NCBI GenBank assembly: GCA_905221605.1
Contig: CAJNDS010002297.1
Span: forward strand, 275,001-339,000
Source: Symbiodinium natans
Taxonomy: Eukaryota > Sar > Dinophyceae > Suessiales > Symbiodiniaceae
Length of the DNA stretch: 64,000 nt
Direction of reading: 5' to 3'
Numbering within the stretch: position 1 is the stretch's first letter; every line of letters starts with the position of its first letter. Below the pieces are notes generated by a model. It had not been told where the DNA came from. It did no database searches and saw only the letters and a list, made by a program, of their open reading frames with translations. The position numbers were made by a program, and so were the translations under genes. Positions 9,582 through 19,040 of the stretch are shown here, one piece after another.

Positions 9582-9736
9582 GCATGATGTTGCAAGGCAT
9601 CTGCGGGACGAGCGATCCGTACCGCTTCAGGTTGAAAAAAAGCATAGTGCTTCTCAAGACTCCGTTGATGAAGTTGTCCGCCTGCTTCTCTATGTACTCG
9701 GGCCCACCAGGACCCGCGTAGTTGTTCATCAAGGTC
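9582..9736 (-). CDS. Gene B exon, long
   Basis: The minus-strand acceptor GCTTGCTGCTAG|GAC starts the frame and a GTTGCC donor ends it. The peptide includes TLMNNYAGPGGPEYIEKQAD, NFINGVLRSTMLFFNLKRYG and SLVPQMPCNIM. Upstream the frame stays open (RWKGSKLAAR), so the exon may start earlier. Clearly protein-like; family not recognised. Confidence 0.5.
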
Positions 9737-10610
9737 CTAGCAGCAAGCTTGGAACCCTTCCACCGTGGCAAAAGGGTGCTTGCAAAAATGCTAAACAGCC
9801 CAACGCTTGAAGCCCTTTGAGTTTTCCCAAGCACTCGCTGAATTTCCGCACGCCTTGCTCCCCCAACCTACAATGCGAAAACCAACCTCCAGGTTCTCAC
9901 ATATTCTCCGCTAGCGGCTAGTTTCACCGAAACTAGAACGGTACAAAAGAAGCCTGAACCCTATGTGCCTTGCAGCTTCTGACATCTTAGACCACAGGGC
10001 CACGAAAGCACATGCAGGCAAAGAGCCGAGGCTGCTCAAAGATTACAAAACCCGCCCCCCTCAACACATTCACGTGGCATCTCCACCAACTATCTCCGAG
10101 CATGTTCTAGTGCGAGCACCTCCTCCGTCTGGCCTCTCGCCCTAAAGCGAAGATCACAAGTTACAAGAGGACAGCTGGCAGTAGCTCAGCTGCCCTGTTG
10201 CTTGAGGGCATGCGGCATGCGGGCTCAGGGTTTAGGATTTAGAGTCTCAAGGGCTCAATATGGGTCAAGCGTCAGGGTACTTGGGTTCAGGGTGAACCGT
10301 TACAGCCTTTGAGCCTTTGTTGCTTTTACCCTTTAAACTCTAAAACTGAAACAAAGTTCAACGCCTCTTGTTCTTCTGAGAATTTTCTGGGGCTCTGGGT
10401 AGTCCCACCAGTCCAAAGCGGCGTCTTGGTGTTCTCACGGTTTCTTATCGGGCGCTGTTGTGGTTTCTTCGGGCTTCTTGGCTTCAAGGGTTTCAAGCAC
10501 CATTGTGGCCCAAGTCTCAGAAAGCTCTGAGTCTTCTTGACCATTCCGTTGATGCTATTGCAGGTCGAATCCTAGGCTTGCGAAGCTCGAGCAGTTGGAG
10601 GGCATCGCAC

Positions 10611-10640
10611 AACCCTAAACCCTAAACCCCAAACCCCAAA
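10611..10640. repeat. CCCTAAA/CCCCAAA short array
   Basis: Four telomere-like units in a presumed gene B intron. Confidence 0.7.
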
Positions 10641-10984
10641 CCTTCAACAAGCCCAACCCTCAAGAGCTTCCCAGAAGACGACGCCCCATGCAGGCCATGG
10701 AAGCACGGGGGGCATCCTGGGAGCTCTTCTGACGTGAAGCAACCATGGGCCTTGGGGGGGTACCCCCGTTTATTCCCCGAAAACCATCGAATCCCCTCAG
10801 AGGAAACCCCCCAAACAGGGTATACCCCTATTTTCGGAAATCCCAACATGACTGCCCCTTGTCAGGCAAATTCTGCCCGATCCACCAGTCTTGTCCCGAG
10901 CCGCGAGAGGGTTGGAGGAGGTGCCGGAATATTCGTAGCACTGCTCGTTGAAGTCCTGCAACCGTCTTGAGAATGCCCTCCCAC

Positions 10985-11104
10985 CTCTTTCCGAGTGCTC
11001 AACTCCAAGAGGGGCCCCTTGAGGATCCTAATGACAAGAGCCTTATGTGAGAAGCATCGCAGGGCAGCGAGCTTGGAGTTGACGGGCGGACTACCATCAC
11101 ACAC
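10985..11104 (-). CDS. Gene B exon, 40 codons
   Basis: The minus-strand acceptor AGTTACAG|GTG and donor AAAGAG|GTGGGA enclose 120 nt in phase 0: VCDGSPPVNSKLAALRCFSH, KALVIRILKGPLLELSTRKE. The sequence is helix-forming with basic and hydrophobic residues. Another exon (14551-14670) is also exactly 120 nt. Confidence 0.6.
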
Positions 11105-11597
11105 CTGTAACTTCTGACTTGGGTAGCGCAAAGGGGCGTTCAAGAACGCTCCTATATGCACATAACTATGTAGTGTGTGATGGTGTGTGCGAATGTTATG
11201 ACGGAATGTCACCTTTGTTTTCTCCTCCTACTTCTTTAGGGGGGCCACTCTCTTACGAGCGACCTGACCTGAACACAGGCATGACAGACCTTGCTTCATG
11301 TCTACTCACCGAAAAGCCAGCAACAGCATAAAGACTGGAACAAAGGCCTGGCAGACAAGAGCCTGGTTTGGGGCTTCTCACGAACAGATTAAGATCTTGA
11401 CGTTAAAAGGGCCGCACGAGATCGCAAACAACATCAAATGCCCAAAAACTTCCGGAACCCCATACAAAAAAGACTTGCAAGCCCTCAACTCTCAGCCCTA
11501 CAACCAGCAGGCCCTAAAACCTGCAAACTTTTGAACCTCGAGGCCCCCTAACCACTGAACCCTGAGACCCCCCCTGCCCCCCAGACGCGTCCTTCAC

Positions 11598-11675
11598 CGA
11601 CTGCGTCACATTCAGGCTAAGCTCCGCCGCAAACCTCAGAGTTTCCGGCTTGGCCGGCTGGGAGCTTCCGGCCGC
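11598..11675 (-). CDS. Gene B exon, 26 codons
   Basis: The minus-strand acceptor CTGCCTCCAGATTCTCAG|GCG and donor CAGTCG|GTGAAG enclose 78 nt in phase 0. The peptide is AAGSSQPAKPETLRFAAELS then LNVTQS. This is one of three 78-nt exons. Function unknown. Confidence 0.55.
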
Positions 11676-11908
11676 CTGAGAATCTGGAGGCAGGGTGGAG
11701 GGCCGATGGGGCTGAGGAGTTGAGGGTTGAGGGCTTGGGGTTTGGATGGGGGCTTTTGGGGTCCAGGGTTTGGGGTTAGACTTTGAGGGTAAGAGCCACA
11801 TACCTTCTTGAACTGTTAAAAAACTCACTATATGTTAATATACTCTCAGGGAGCTCAACCGTGCGATCCCCAACAGCCCGAAACCCCCAAGCCCTGTCGA
11901 CACCCCAC

Positions 11909-12085
11909 GTCGCCTGGGCGGCATCTGGGTCCTCGGATGCTGCTGAGGCCGCCGAGCCGCCAAGGAGCACATTCCTGCCCAGCTTGGCATGGGCTGGGCT
12001 TGGTATCCAACAACCTTTGTCGAGTGGCAAAGGGCTCCGCCCCCTCCCCCGAGCCAAAGCTTCAAGGCTCTGGTGCATAAAGACC
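11909..12085 (-). CDS. Gene B exon, long
   Basis: The minus-strand acceptor TTTACAGTGCCCAG|GGT and a GTGGGG donor bound an open frame: VFMHQSLEALARGRGRSPLP, LDKGCWIPSPAHAKLGRNVL, LGGSAASAASEDPDAAQA. It resembles a linker rich in Ala, Ser and Gly. Poly-G lies just upstream at 12139-12150. Confidence 0.45.
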
Positions 12086-12589
12086 CTGGGCACTGTAAAT
12101 TTTGGGGGGGGAACCATCGTCGCGATTTTTGGGTAGCGGAGGGGGGGGGGAGAATCGTCGTCACGATCTTCAGTTTAGGAGACTCACATCTGAGGTCAGG
12201 TCTCTGAAGACCCAAACCCCCCCAAACCCCCCCAAACCCCCCAAGGCCTCAGCCTCTCCGCCGCCTGGGTGTGATAGCCTCTGGCGAAGAGAAGATCCAT
12301 AAGAAGATGGCTCACAGTTTCGGGTGATTTAGGGTTGAGGGTTTAGGCTTTAAGGATGGGAAGGGAAGACGAGCTTAGGGAACTAGGGTAGTTCAGGGTG
12401 TTTCGGGTACAGGGTTCAGAGTTCAGAGCGCCGTTGTGAAGCATGCATGCCAAATTATGGTCACAAAAAAGGCGCGGCCTCTATCCACGACAAAGCCTTA
12501 ACCCCTGAATCCCTACATCCGCAAACCCTGCACACTCCAGCCCGTAACCTCCAAACCCCAAGCCCCCGAACAGGACTGAGGCGGGGGCT

Positions 12590-12649
12590 GTTGGCTTCTG
12601 GAGTGCCCAGGCCATGGGCAGCAGAGTACTTCACTTCCCGCGCCTTCAC
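12590..12649 (-). CDS. Gene B exon, 3' end unassigned
   Basis: The minus-strand acceptor GTGACATGCAG|GTG starts a phase-0 frame VKAREVKYSAAHGLGTPEAN. The frame is also open upstream (ACSQQTCDMQ), so the true start may be at an earlier AG. Confidence 0.4.
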
Positions 12650-12841
12650 CTGCATGTCACATGTCTGTTGGCTGCAGGCTTTCGGGGGCATCATTGGCAG
12701 ATAGCCACAGAGGCTCTACAAGGAGGGCACCCTCTTCGCGTCGAGCATTCCTGAACCAAAGCTCCGGAGGAAAGTGGGGGCGACTGGACCCCAAACCTGC
12801 TGAGACCCACAAAAACAGCCCGGCTATCTAGGCTCCGAAAC

Positions 12842-12954
12842 CTCTCAGCTGGTATGCTTTCAGCTTGAGCTTCTTGGCCCGCCTCCTCATCATAGGCCTC
12901 CGCAAAGGTCTGGCCATTGCTGGGCTTCACCTTCGCGAGCTTCAAGAGAGCGGC
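12842..12954 (-). CDS. Gene B exon
   Basis: The minus-strand acceptor TTGGGAG|GCC starts a phase-0 frame AALLKLAKVKPSNGQTFAEA then YDEEAGQEAQAESIPAE. It ends at GAGAG|GTTTCG. The acidic helix-forming composition is typical of a cytosolic domain. Confidence 0.5.
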
Positions 12955-13362
12955 CTCCCAAGACGAACCCCAACACACCAGGAAACACACCCTTGATAAG
13001 GGGGCTGTACAAAATCCTTAGGAAAAGTGCATACACGGGGGAGGAAAGTCGTGGGGCAGCGTTCTGGATGGCTTCCGGTGGGGTGCAAGTTCTTGGCCGC
13101 AGCTCTTCGAGTGGCCAGGGTTCGCGCTCTGATCTTCGCTTTTGGGCTTCTGGGGGGGAAACCTACTCCGCATGCTGCAGAAGTGGCACCCCATTTTTCG
13201 AAATGAAGACAATACCTTTTCCTTAATCTTATCATCATCTTCCGTAATCTTATCATCATTCGCGGATATTCATGCTCGTGCAGCAAATGATTTCAGCGGG
13301 GCCGGCTTTTGAAGCATCTCGGAAGAGCCGGTGCTCGCTGCTCCCTACTTCCCAAACCCCAT

Positions 13363-13425
13363 TTTAGGGTTTAGGGTTTAGGGTTTTGGGTTTTGGGTTT
13401 TGGGTTTTGGGTTTTGGGTTCAGGG
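13363..13425. repeat. TTTAGGG then TTTTGGG x6
   Basis: Three TTTAGGG units switch to six tandem TTTTGGG units. This is a second independent expansion of a variant heptamer (compare TTAGGGC at 7446-7556). Confidence 0.88.
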
Positions 13426-13670
13426 CCGATACCTCCTAAATCCTTGAACAAGCCAACTCAGAGCTCGCGATCCTTTCCGAAGTCGGACATCTCGATCCAG
13501 GTCACCACCTGCAGCGCTGTTGAAGGAGCCTAAACAGTTATTTGAAAAATCCCCTTGCAACCCCTGTAGGGTTTGGACATTTTGGCATTTGGGCCTTAGG
13601 GTATGGCTCAGGCATCAGGGTTTACAGAACTGTGTCTCTCCATTTCTTCAACAGCTTCAACAGCTCTCAC

Positions 13671-13748
13671 CTGGCTAACGGTCTCGTCTGCAATGGTGAT
13701 GTCGAAGCCCTCTTCGGCGAAGAAGGCAGGCGTGGCAAGCAAGTCCAC
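13671..13748 (-). CDS. Gene B exon, 26 codons
   Basis: The minus-strand acceptor is ACCCTAAACCAG|GTG, so a telomere-type unit runs into the splice site. The donor is AGCCAG|GTGAGA. The exon is 78 nt in phase 0: VDLLATPAFFAEEGFDITIA then DETVSQ. This is the best-bounded exon of the set. Confidence 0.65.
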
Positions 13749-13803
13749 CTGGTTTAGGGTTACGGTTTACGGTTAAGGTTTAGGGTTCAGGGTTTAGGGC
13801 TTG
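13749..13803. repeat. Degenerate TTTAGGG abutting an acceptor
   Basis: Seven or so units (TTTAGGG, TTTACGG, TTCAGGG, TTAAGG) form the 3' end of the intron upstream of the 13671-13748 exon on the minus strand. Confidence 0.8.
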
Positions 13804-14550
13804 GGGAGATGACTTGGGGTAGGGGCCTCAGAGTCCGGGATTCAAGGCTTAGGGCCTACGGCATCTCGGCGAGGATTGCTGGATTCGTGCCTTCCACGCC
13901 CCTTGCTTACGCTTCTCCTTGCTTACGCTTCTCCGTGCTTAACACGAGCCCGAACATCCCACACCCAAACTCGGAGAGCGATAGAGAAATAGAGCTGAAT
14001 AGAGTGAGATGAGGCAGAGGCAAGAAAGAATGGAGACAGAATGTTTTCACGAACCTCGAAAAGATCCCACATCCCTTACACCAGAACTTCTGCAGCAGGT
14101 AGCTCTCCTATACTCCTCAAATACACTACTGCTTCCAAGGTGCGGCTGCGATCACCTGGCAGCGTCAAGCAACATGTTCGATCCCCGCCCTTTCGACCGT
14201 TCGGGTTCGGAGACCTGAAACAGTGTAAAGCTCCTTGGAGCCCGAAAAGCCCCCAGAAGCCCCTAAAAGCCCCAAAAACAACAACAGCCCCCCTCCCTAC
14301 TGCGAAAATCATCGGAGGTGTTGCTTCGAGGGGTTCTTGGGTGAGGAGTTAGAGAGGCGTTCGAGTTGCCGGTGTCCAAGGATCTTCGGGATTCAGGGTT
14401 CAGCGTTCTGAGAACTTGTTGGGGAGGGTGAGGGGGGTGATTTGGGATTTGCTGCGTTCATGAGCCTGTGTCAGGCCTGCAACTTGCCTGGGGCGGGAGG
14501 TGGAAGAACTTTGCAGCGTGCATGGACTGGGATGCTTGCGAAGTTCCAGC

Positions 14551-14670
14551 CTGCTGTGCGTTCTCGCGCAAGGTGTAATTGATAATCAGAGATCCAACGT
14601 CGATGGGCGATCCGTTGTTGGTGTCCGTCTTCGCCTTGTACAACTCGTAGAAGACGTCAGCAGTGAACTC
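14551..14670 (-). CDS. Gene B exon, 40 codons
   Basis: The minus-strand acceptor CATGTCGCAG|GAG and a GC donor (CAGCAG|GCTGGA) enclose 120 nt in phase 0: EFTADVFYELYKAKTDTNNG, SPIDVGSLIINYTLRENAQQ. Codon third positions are mostly G or C. The peptide looks like a well-folded domain, but I do not recognise it. Confidence 0.6.
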
Positions 14671-14844
14671 CTGCGACATGCACGCGAGCCCAGATCATCT
14701 ACCCTTTTGCGGGTTCCTATAGCATAAGAAGACCCCAATTGGGGGAAATGCCCATCGAAAGTAGCACAACATCAAGGCTTCCAGGGCTTAGGCTCCAGCA
14801 AGCGTCAAACTGTCTCGGGGGGGGGGGGGGGGGGGGGGTGTGAA

Positions 14845-14950
14845 ATTGAACTATCCTCGCAAAGGCCCGTGGCATGTGGCCTTCCCGAGCAAAGCGCGCC
14901 CACCCTTCCAACCCCCAAGCTGTCCAGCGGGAGTTCGCCGCTGACAAGGC
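14845..14950 (-). CDS. Possible gene B exon
   Basis: The minus-strand frame reads AALSAANSRWTAWGLEGWAR then FAREGHMPRAFARIVQF. It stops at a 22-bp poly-G/poly-C run (14817-14838). Splice sites were not assigned. Confidence 0.35.
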
Positions 14951-15232
14951 GGCCGGTCACCCAGCCAACCTTTCAGACTAGGGTTGAGGAAAAGGGGGAA
15001 GCAAAGGCCCGGTGATGGCGACGTGCATCGAACGCGATGCGGCTCCTATGCCTACGGAGGCGATTCCTAGGCTTGAGGCTTTTTGCCCTTCTGAACTGTG
15101 GATCCATCTTCTGGGTACGCACTCAAGACCTAAAATGAGCTTGCCATAACAAGGTGATACAGCAAATCATGTAGCACTCTGATTGTGTAACTTAACTTCA
15201 ATTCCTTAACAAGAACCCAAGACTCGCCAAGC

Positions 15233-15289
15233 CTTGGTGAGGTTTTTGCTGCACACCAAGGTCAGGTAGTCGACGACCGCTGACGCCAC
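15233..15289 (-). CDS. Gene B exon, 19 codons
   Basis: The minus-strand acceptor TTTTTTTAACTACAG|GTG and a GC donor (CCAAG|GCTTGG) enclose exactly 19 codons: VASAVVDYLTLVCSKNLTK. It contains a CTAAC-like branch context (TTAACTACAG). Function unknown. Confidence 0.5.
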
Positions 15290-15979
15290 CTGTAGTTAAA
15301 AAAAAGGCTTCCATCTTTCATGCGCTCCAGACCTTACGTATTCCTTGAAGAGACCTAAGCAAGAACTTCCATACCACTACAGAATCATCAACTGAATCCT
15401 GACTGCCAAACCCCTCGCGCCTCTGCTCGCATCTTGACCACCTTCAGCTCCGATCCCACAGAAGCAAGCCTCCGGCTGCGAGGGGTGTGCGGGGTTCAGG
15501 AAGTTTAGGCGTGGAGCGGAGCTTCAAATGCAACACCCAAAATCGCCCCGGCCTGTTCGAATAGGTGCGGAGGATGGTCGTCATCAAGCCTCTTCGGCAG
15601 GCTGATGGCAGGGTGAGTTTAGGGTTCTACTAAAGCAGGTGCAACTTGGAGGGGTGTAAAGCGTAGGGTTAGACTTGCCGCTCTGCAAATAGAGTTTAGG
15701 CTTTGAGGGGTGACTTTAGGCATGTTCCTGAACGCAGCGTACGAGACTTCTTGGAATACAGAGGGGTTAGGTCACCTCGAAGCCGAAGCCCAAGATGCCT
15801 GGAAGGGATGGATCTGTCACGAGCTTCTCGTACCTCCAGCAAGAGTCTGTGGCATAGGGTTCTGGGGTTCCAGGGCCCTGGGTTGAGTCGGGCATAGAAC
15901 TCTCAAAAGCCCACTTTACGGGCTCCTTGAATGGGATTCGTGGCCTGGGCAGTGCTGATTGCGGTCTGCTGAGAGCCAC

Positions 15980-16060
15980 AAGAGCACAGATACAAGCAGC
16001 TCCGACCCCATCAATGCTGTTCTCAAACTCGTTGCAAAATCCCCAAAGGTTCCACATGGC
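15980..16060 (-). CDS. Gene B exon, 27 codons
   Basis: The minus-strand acceptor GTGTTGAG|GCC and donor GCTCTT|GTGGCT enclose 81 nt in phase 0: AMWNLWGFCNEFENSIDGVG then AACICAL. If this donor is skipped the frame continues VALSRPQSALP to a GC donor. It is aromatic and hydrophobic. Confidence 0.5.
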
Positions 16061-16388
16061 CTCAACACCTGAAGCCTAATCCCTCAGCTGACCCTTCCTC
16101 AGAACAATGACGCCCACGCCAGGCTCACACAACCATGCAGACTGCCTGTGAAGCAGCCCTAGCCCCTCGACCCAAGTCTTGCGCCAAGATGTGTCGTTCT
16201 ACGCAAGCCGATGCAAAAGCTAAGTTCCTTCGTTTACGATCGAGCACGCCTCGGCCATGCCAGCCAAAGTGCAACGAGGAACCAACGCCTAAACCTCAGC
16301 AAACCCTAGGCGAACTGCAGGGACAAGGCCGCTCAGACCCCGAAAAATTTCCGAAACCTTGCACAAAAGTGACAAAGGTGTAGGGCAC

Positions 16389-16465
16389 TCGTGGATGTCA
16401 ATTCCCCCCTTCTGGTCAGTGTTGTACTTCTTCATGAGCTGCTCGGCCTGGTCCGGGGGCAGAGA
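16389..16465 (-). CDS. Gene B exon with EF-hand calcium-binding loop
   Basis: The minus-strand frame starts after GATACAAG and ends at CCACGA|GTGCCC. It reads LPPDQAEQLMKKYNTDQKGG then IDIHE. This matches the EF-hand helix-loop: an entering helix with QLMKKY, then a 12-residue loop N-T-D-Q-K-G-G-I-D-I-H-E with Asn/Asp at positions 1 and 3, Gly at 6, Ile at 8, Asp at 9 and Glu at 12. Position 5 is Lys, where Asp or Ser is usual, so calcium affinity may be reduced. The Glu codon is split by the proposed intron. It is the only recognisable motif in gene B and suggests calcium regulation of a membrane protein. Confidence 0.5.
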
Positions 16466-16707
16466 CTTGTATCAGAGCTGCCAGTGAGTAAGTAGAGCCA
16501 CCATGCACTTCAGCAGAAGGATGTAGGATTTTGGGCTCAGGATTTGCGGCTGGTTCTTCAGGATCTAGGGATTCAAGTTGAGGGTCTTGGGATTAGGGCC
16601 TGATTAGGGCCCGCAAAGGCTCCCATTTTCCACGCCACGACCCAAGGTTGGCTTTTGGGGCACACGTCGCTTCAGAGCCCTGAAAACCAGACTACAGTCT
16701 GCAGGCC

Positions 16708-16760
16708 AGGGGCTTTAGGGTTTAGGGGTTCAGGGTTTAGGGTTTAAGGTAATTTAGGGG
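16708..16760. repeat. TTTAGGG-like in intron
   Basis: Imperfect TTTAGGG and TTCAGGG units between the 16389-16465 and 16955-17046 exons. Confidence 0.7.
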
Positions 16761-16954
16761 ATGAGGGTAGTTCAGGGATTGGGATAGTTCAGGGTTTAGG
16801 GGTTCAAGTGTCATGACACCGAGGTTTGGTCTTTGGCCTCGGTATCAGGCGTCATAACTTGTAACAGAACACGGCTTGCAATAAATGCAACCCAAAACTC
16901 CCGGGTAGGTTGAGGGGTGCAAGGCCTCATCCGCAAAACCCAAAGCCCACGCAC

Positions 16955-17046
16955 CTTCTGCCCCTGTAGCGATGTGATGCCATACTGGTTGGCAGCCTGC
17001 GTGAGTTCATCGACGAACCATCGATGATCCACCCAGAAATCAAGCT
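16955..17046 (-). CDS. Gene B exon with GTGCGT donor
   Basis: The minus-strand frame reads LDFWVDHRWFVDELTQAANQ then YGITSLQGQK and ends at CAGAAG|GTGCGT. The upstream boundary is probably CCTCGAG|CTT. Aromatic and acidic residues give it a clear coding look. Function unknown. Confidence 0.5.
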
Positions 17047-17435
17047 CGAGGCTTGAAGATCATATGTATGTCGCTTCAGAGCGAGTCCATGGTTGAGTTG
17101 TGCTGGGATTGGGTTGCTTAAGCTTCAAACTTCGCGCCAAACTTCGCTGCCCTGTGCTGCGCGCCTGGACGGCTACTGCTGATCTCAACCTCTTTTCTTG
17201 GGTCCATTTATGGCATTTATGGCTCTAAGAAGCTACGGGAGCCTTGTACAAAGGGTACCGCTTGGAGAACCGCATGACCCAAGCGTTAGGTGCCAAGAGT
17301 TCGGGAGCATCTGTGAAAAGGCAGGTCAAACAAACAGATACCGATGCGCTCCTCGAGTCTACACGATACAAAGGTACTTGCACATCTGCAACTTTGCTCC
17401 ATTCGCTCAACGCCCTGCTGCACCATCATGCTGAC

Positions 17436-17536
17436 CTGTGGAAGCCGTCGAACCTCTATGCTGTCAAAAGAAACTTGCTTACAAAACTCGCTGAGACGTG
17501 GCAAGCGTGCCTGCTGGAGCTCCTCTACATCTATAC
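17436..17536 (-). CDS. Gene B exon, rightmost found
   Basis: The minus-strand acceptor CGCACGCAG|GTA and donor CCACAG|GTCAGC bound IDVEELQQARLPRLSEFCKQ then VSFDSIEVRRLPQ. It is the most upstream exon found for gene B. The start codon and promoter should lie close by, towards 17.6-18.2 kb, but I could not place them. Confidence 0.45.
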
Positions 17537-17559
17537 CTGCGTGCGGCGTGCTTCGCAAA

Positions 17560-18190
17560 CAACTGCATGAGAGGTGAGCAGCTTAGGGCTGGGATTGGCC
17601 TCTGGGAGTGGCCTTCCATGCGTTCAATGAACAGATGCTTGCCGCTATTTGCAACATGAGTACTTTCACAGCATTCTTGATACTTGTCCGACTAAATAGC
17701 AAACACCTCCTGGCTATGACAACCTGCATCAAAGGCAATACCTTACAGGTTTGCTTTTATGCAAACACATCTTTTACATGAAATACAGAACATAGGTAAA
17801 TTCCGCATCTATATATACATATAATGGATATCGTGAATGACAGATTTTGCCGTAATTCCGAACAGCTAGAAACATTAGTGAGAGTTGGAATAGCTTTCTG
17901 CAATAGACCATACATGTAGCGATGAATTCGTTAGCTCTTACTATGGTATGGCATTAGCAAGATTGGAACCACAAGAACTATTAGGTTTAGATATGTTCAA
18001 AACCGCAGGTGTACAATGAAAGTTGTGATGCTTTATGAAGGCTTGTCTATTCGGAAGCGCAACTACTACTAGGACTAACACAACAATCTATGCTTCACAC
18101 AAACCACAACATGATCAGAACCACTTGTAGATAGTTTAGAAAAGGACATGTTAATTTGGCCTACATTTTGGTGGTTCCCCTCCCCTGCAC
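17560..18190. other. AT-rich intergenic spacer
   Basis: This stretch is AT-rich (for example the TATATATACATATA run near 17810), lacks long ORFs and has no telomere-type repeats. It separates the stop codon of gene A (18195) from the first exon found for gene B. It probably carries gene A 3' sequence and gene B upstream sequence. I see no TATA box, spliced-leader sequence or terminator I could support. Confidence 0.55.
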
Positions 18191-18194
18191 CCCC

Positions 18195-18290
18195 TTATAC
18201 TGATAAAGCTTTCGTAACAAGAGCAGGGTGGTGGCAGGTCTGGCCGTCATCATATGGATCGAAGATGTGGTAGGTGTCGTACACCATCTC
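18195..18290 (-). CDS. Gene A terminal exon
   Basis: The minus-strand acceptor CAGTGCGCAG|GAG starts a phase-0 frame of 31 codons plus TAA: EMVYDTYHIFDPYDDGQTCH then HPALVTKALSV. The stop falls just before the AT-rich spacer, so this fits as the last coding exon. A C-terminal HPALVTKALSV tail is not one I recognise. Confidence 0.5.
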   Translation of the reverse strand, partial: EMVYDTYHIFDPYDDGQTCHHPALVTKALSV

Positions 18291-18505
18291 CTGCGCACTG
18301 GGCATGTCGAAGTCAACACTCCTGGAAGTTTGCCTGATACCCACTCCCACTCCACCACCTGGGTGTGTGAAGAAGGCCAACGGTTTCCTAACACGCGTGT
18401 TTTCTACTGGGCAACACCTTGTCCGACTCTCTTCCCACCAACTTCCGATCTGGCGGTCTTCTACATACATTAGCCCAGCACATTGCCGTCTCAAGGGGCA
18501 TTCAC

Positions 18506-18571
18506 CAGCGTATGCCGACAGACTCCTCGTACATGCCGCCAGAAGAAGCCATTTGCTGCATGACCTCTGAA
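18506..18571 (-). CDS. Gene A exon
   Basis: The minus-strand frame reads VMQQMASSGGMYEESVGIR after an AG at CCTTCAG and ends at a CGCTG|GTGAAT donor. A second AG (CATGCAG) could start it later. Confidence 0.4.
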
Positions 18572-18832
18572 GGGTTGGCTAACGAGGTTGGCAGACGGAC
18601 TTTGAAAATGAGGAATTGGGGTTTCAGTTCTGAGGGTGTTCTGAGACAACGTTCGATCTTGGGCGGCACGCCCTCACAGCTTGACGACAGGCGAACCCCC
18701 CACCCTAAGCTTGGTACCCTGCTAAGTAGGACAGGATCGGAAACATCACAAGCTCGTCACAATGTTCAACATGCGGCCAGCGCTTCCAGTCTGCACATCT
18801 TGTTCAGATCTTCTGTGATACCACTGCGACAC

Positions 18833-18923
18833 CTACTGATGCCGACGTAGATAGGCTTCCCAATGGGCCGAGGTAGACCTGAGCTCCACACCTGGTCAAA
18901 CAACTTCTGGGCGCGATCCTCGG
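18833..18923 (-). CDS. Gene A exon
   Basis: The minus-strand acceptor TCGTGTGTTTCTCAG|CCG and donor CAGTAG|GTGTCG bound EDRAQKLFDQVWSSGLPRPI then GKPIYVGISR. It reads like a globular domain with a conserved-looking GKPIYVGISR strand. Family not recognised. Confidence 0.5.
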
Positions 18924-18987
18924 CTGAGAAACACACGAGGCCCCGCCGAAGGGCCCCCACCCCGCACCCTACTTGCAATGATGGGCA

Positions 18988-19040
18988 TTAGGGTTTAAGG
19001 TTTAAGGTTTAGGGTTTAGGGTTTAGGGTTTAGGGTTTGG
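18988..19040. repeat. TTTAGGG x7 in gene A intron
   Basis: Seven TTTAGGG or TTTAAGG units directly upstream (minus strand) of the 18833-18923 exon region. Confidence 0.85.

Noticed and set aside
10550-10620. tRNA gene (GGTCGAATCC resembles a T-loop)
   Set aside because: No matching D-arm, anticodon arm or acceptor stem could be paired around it.
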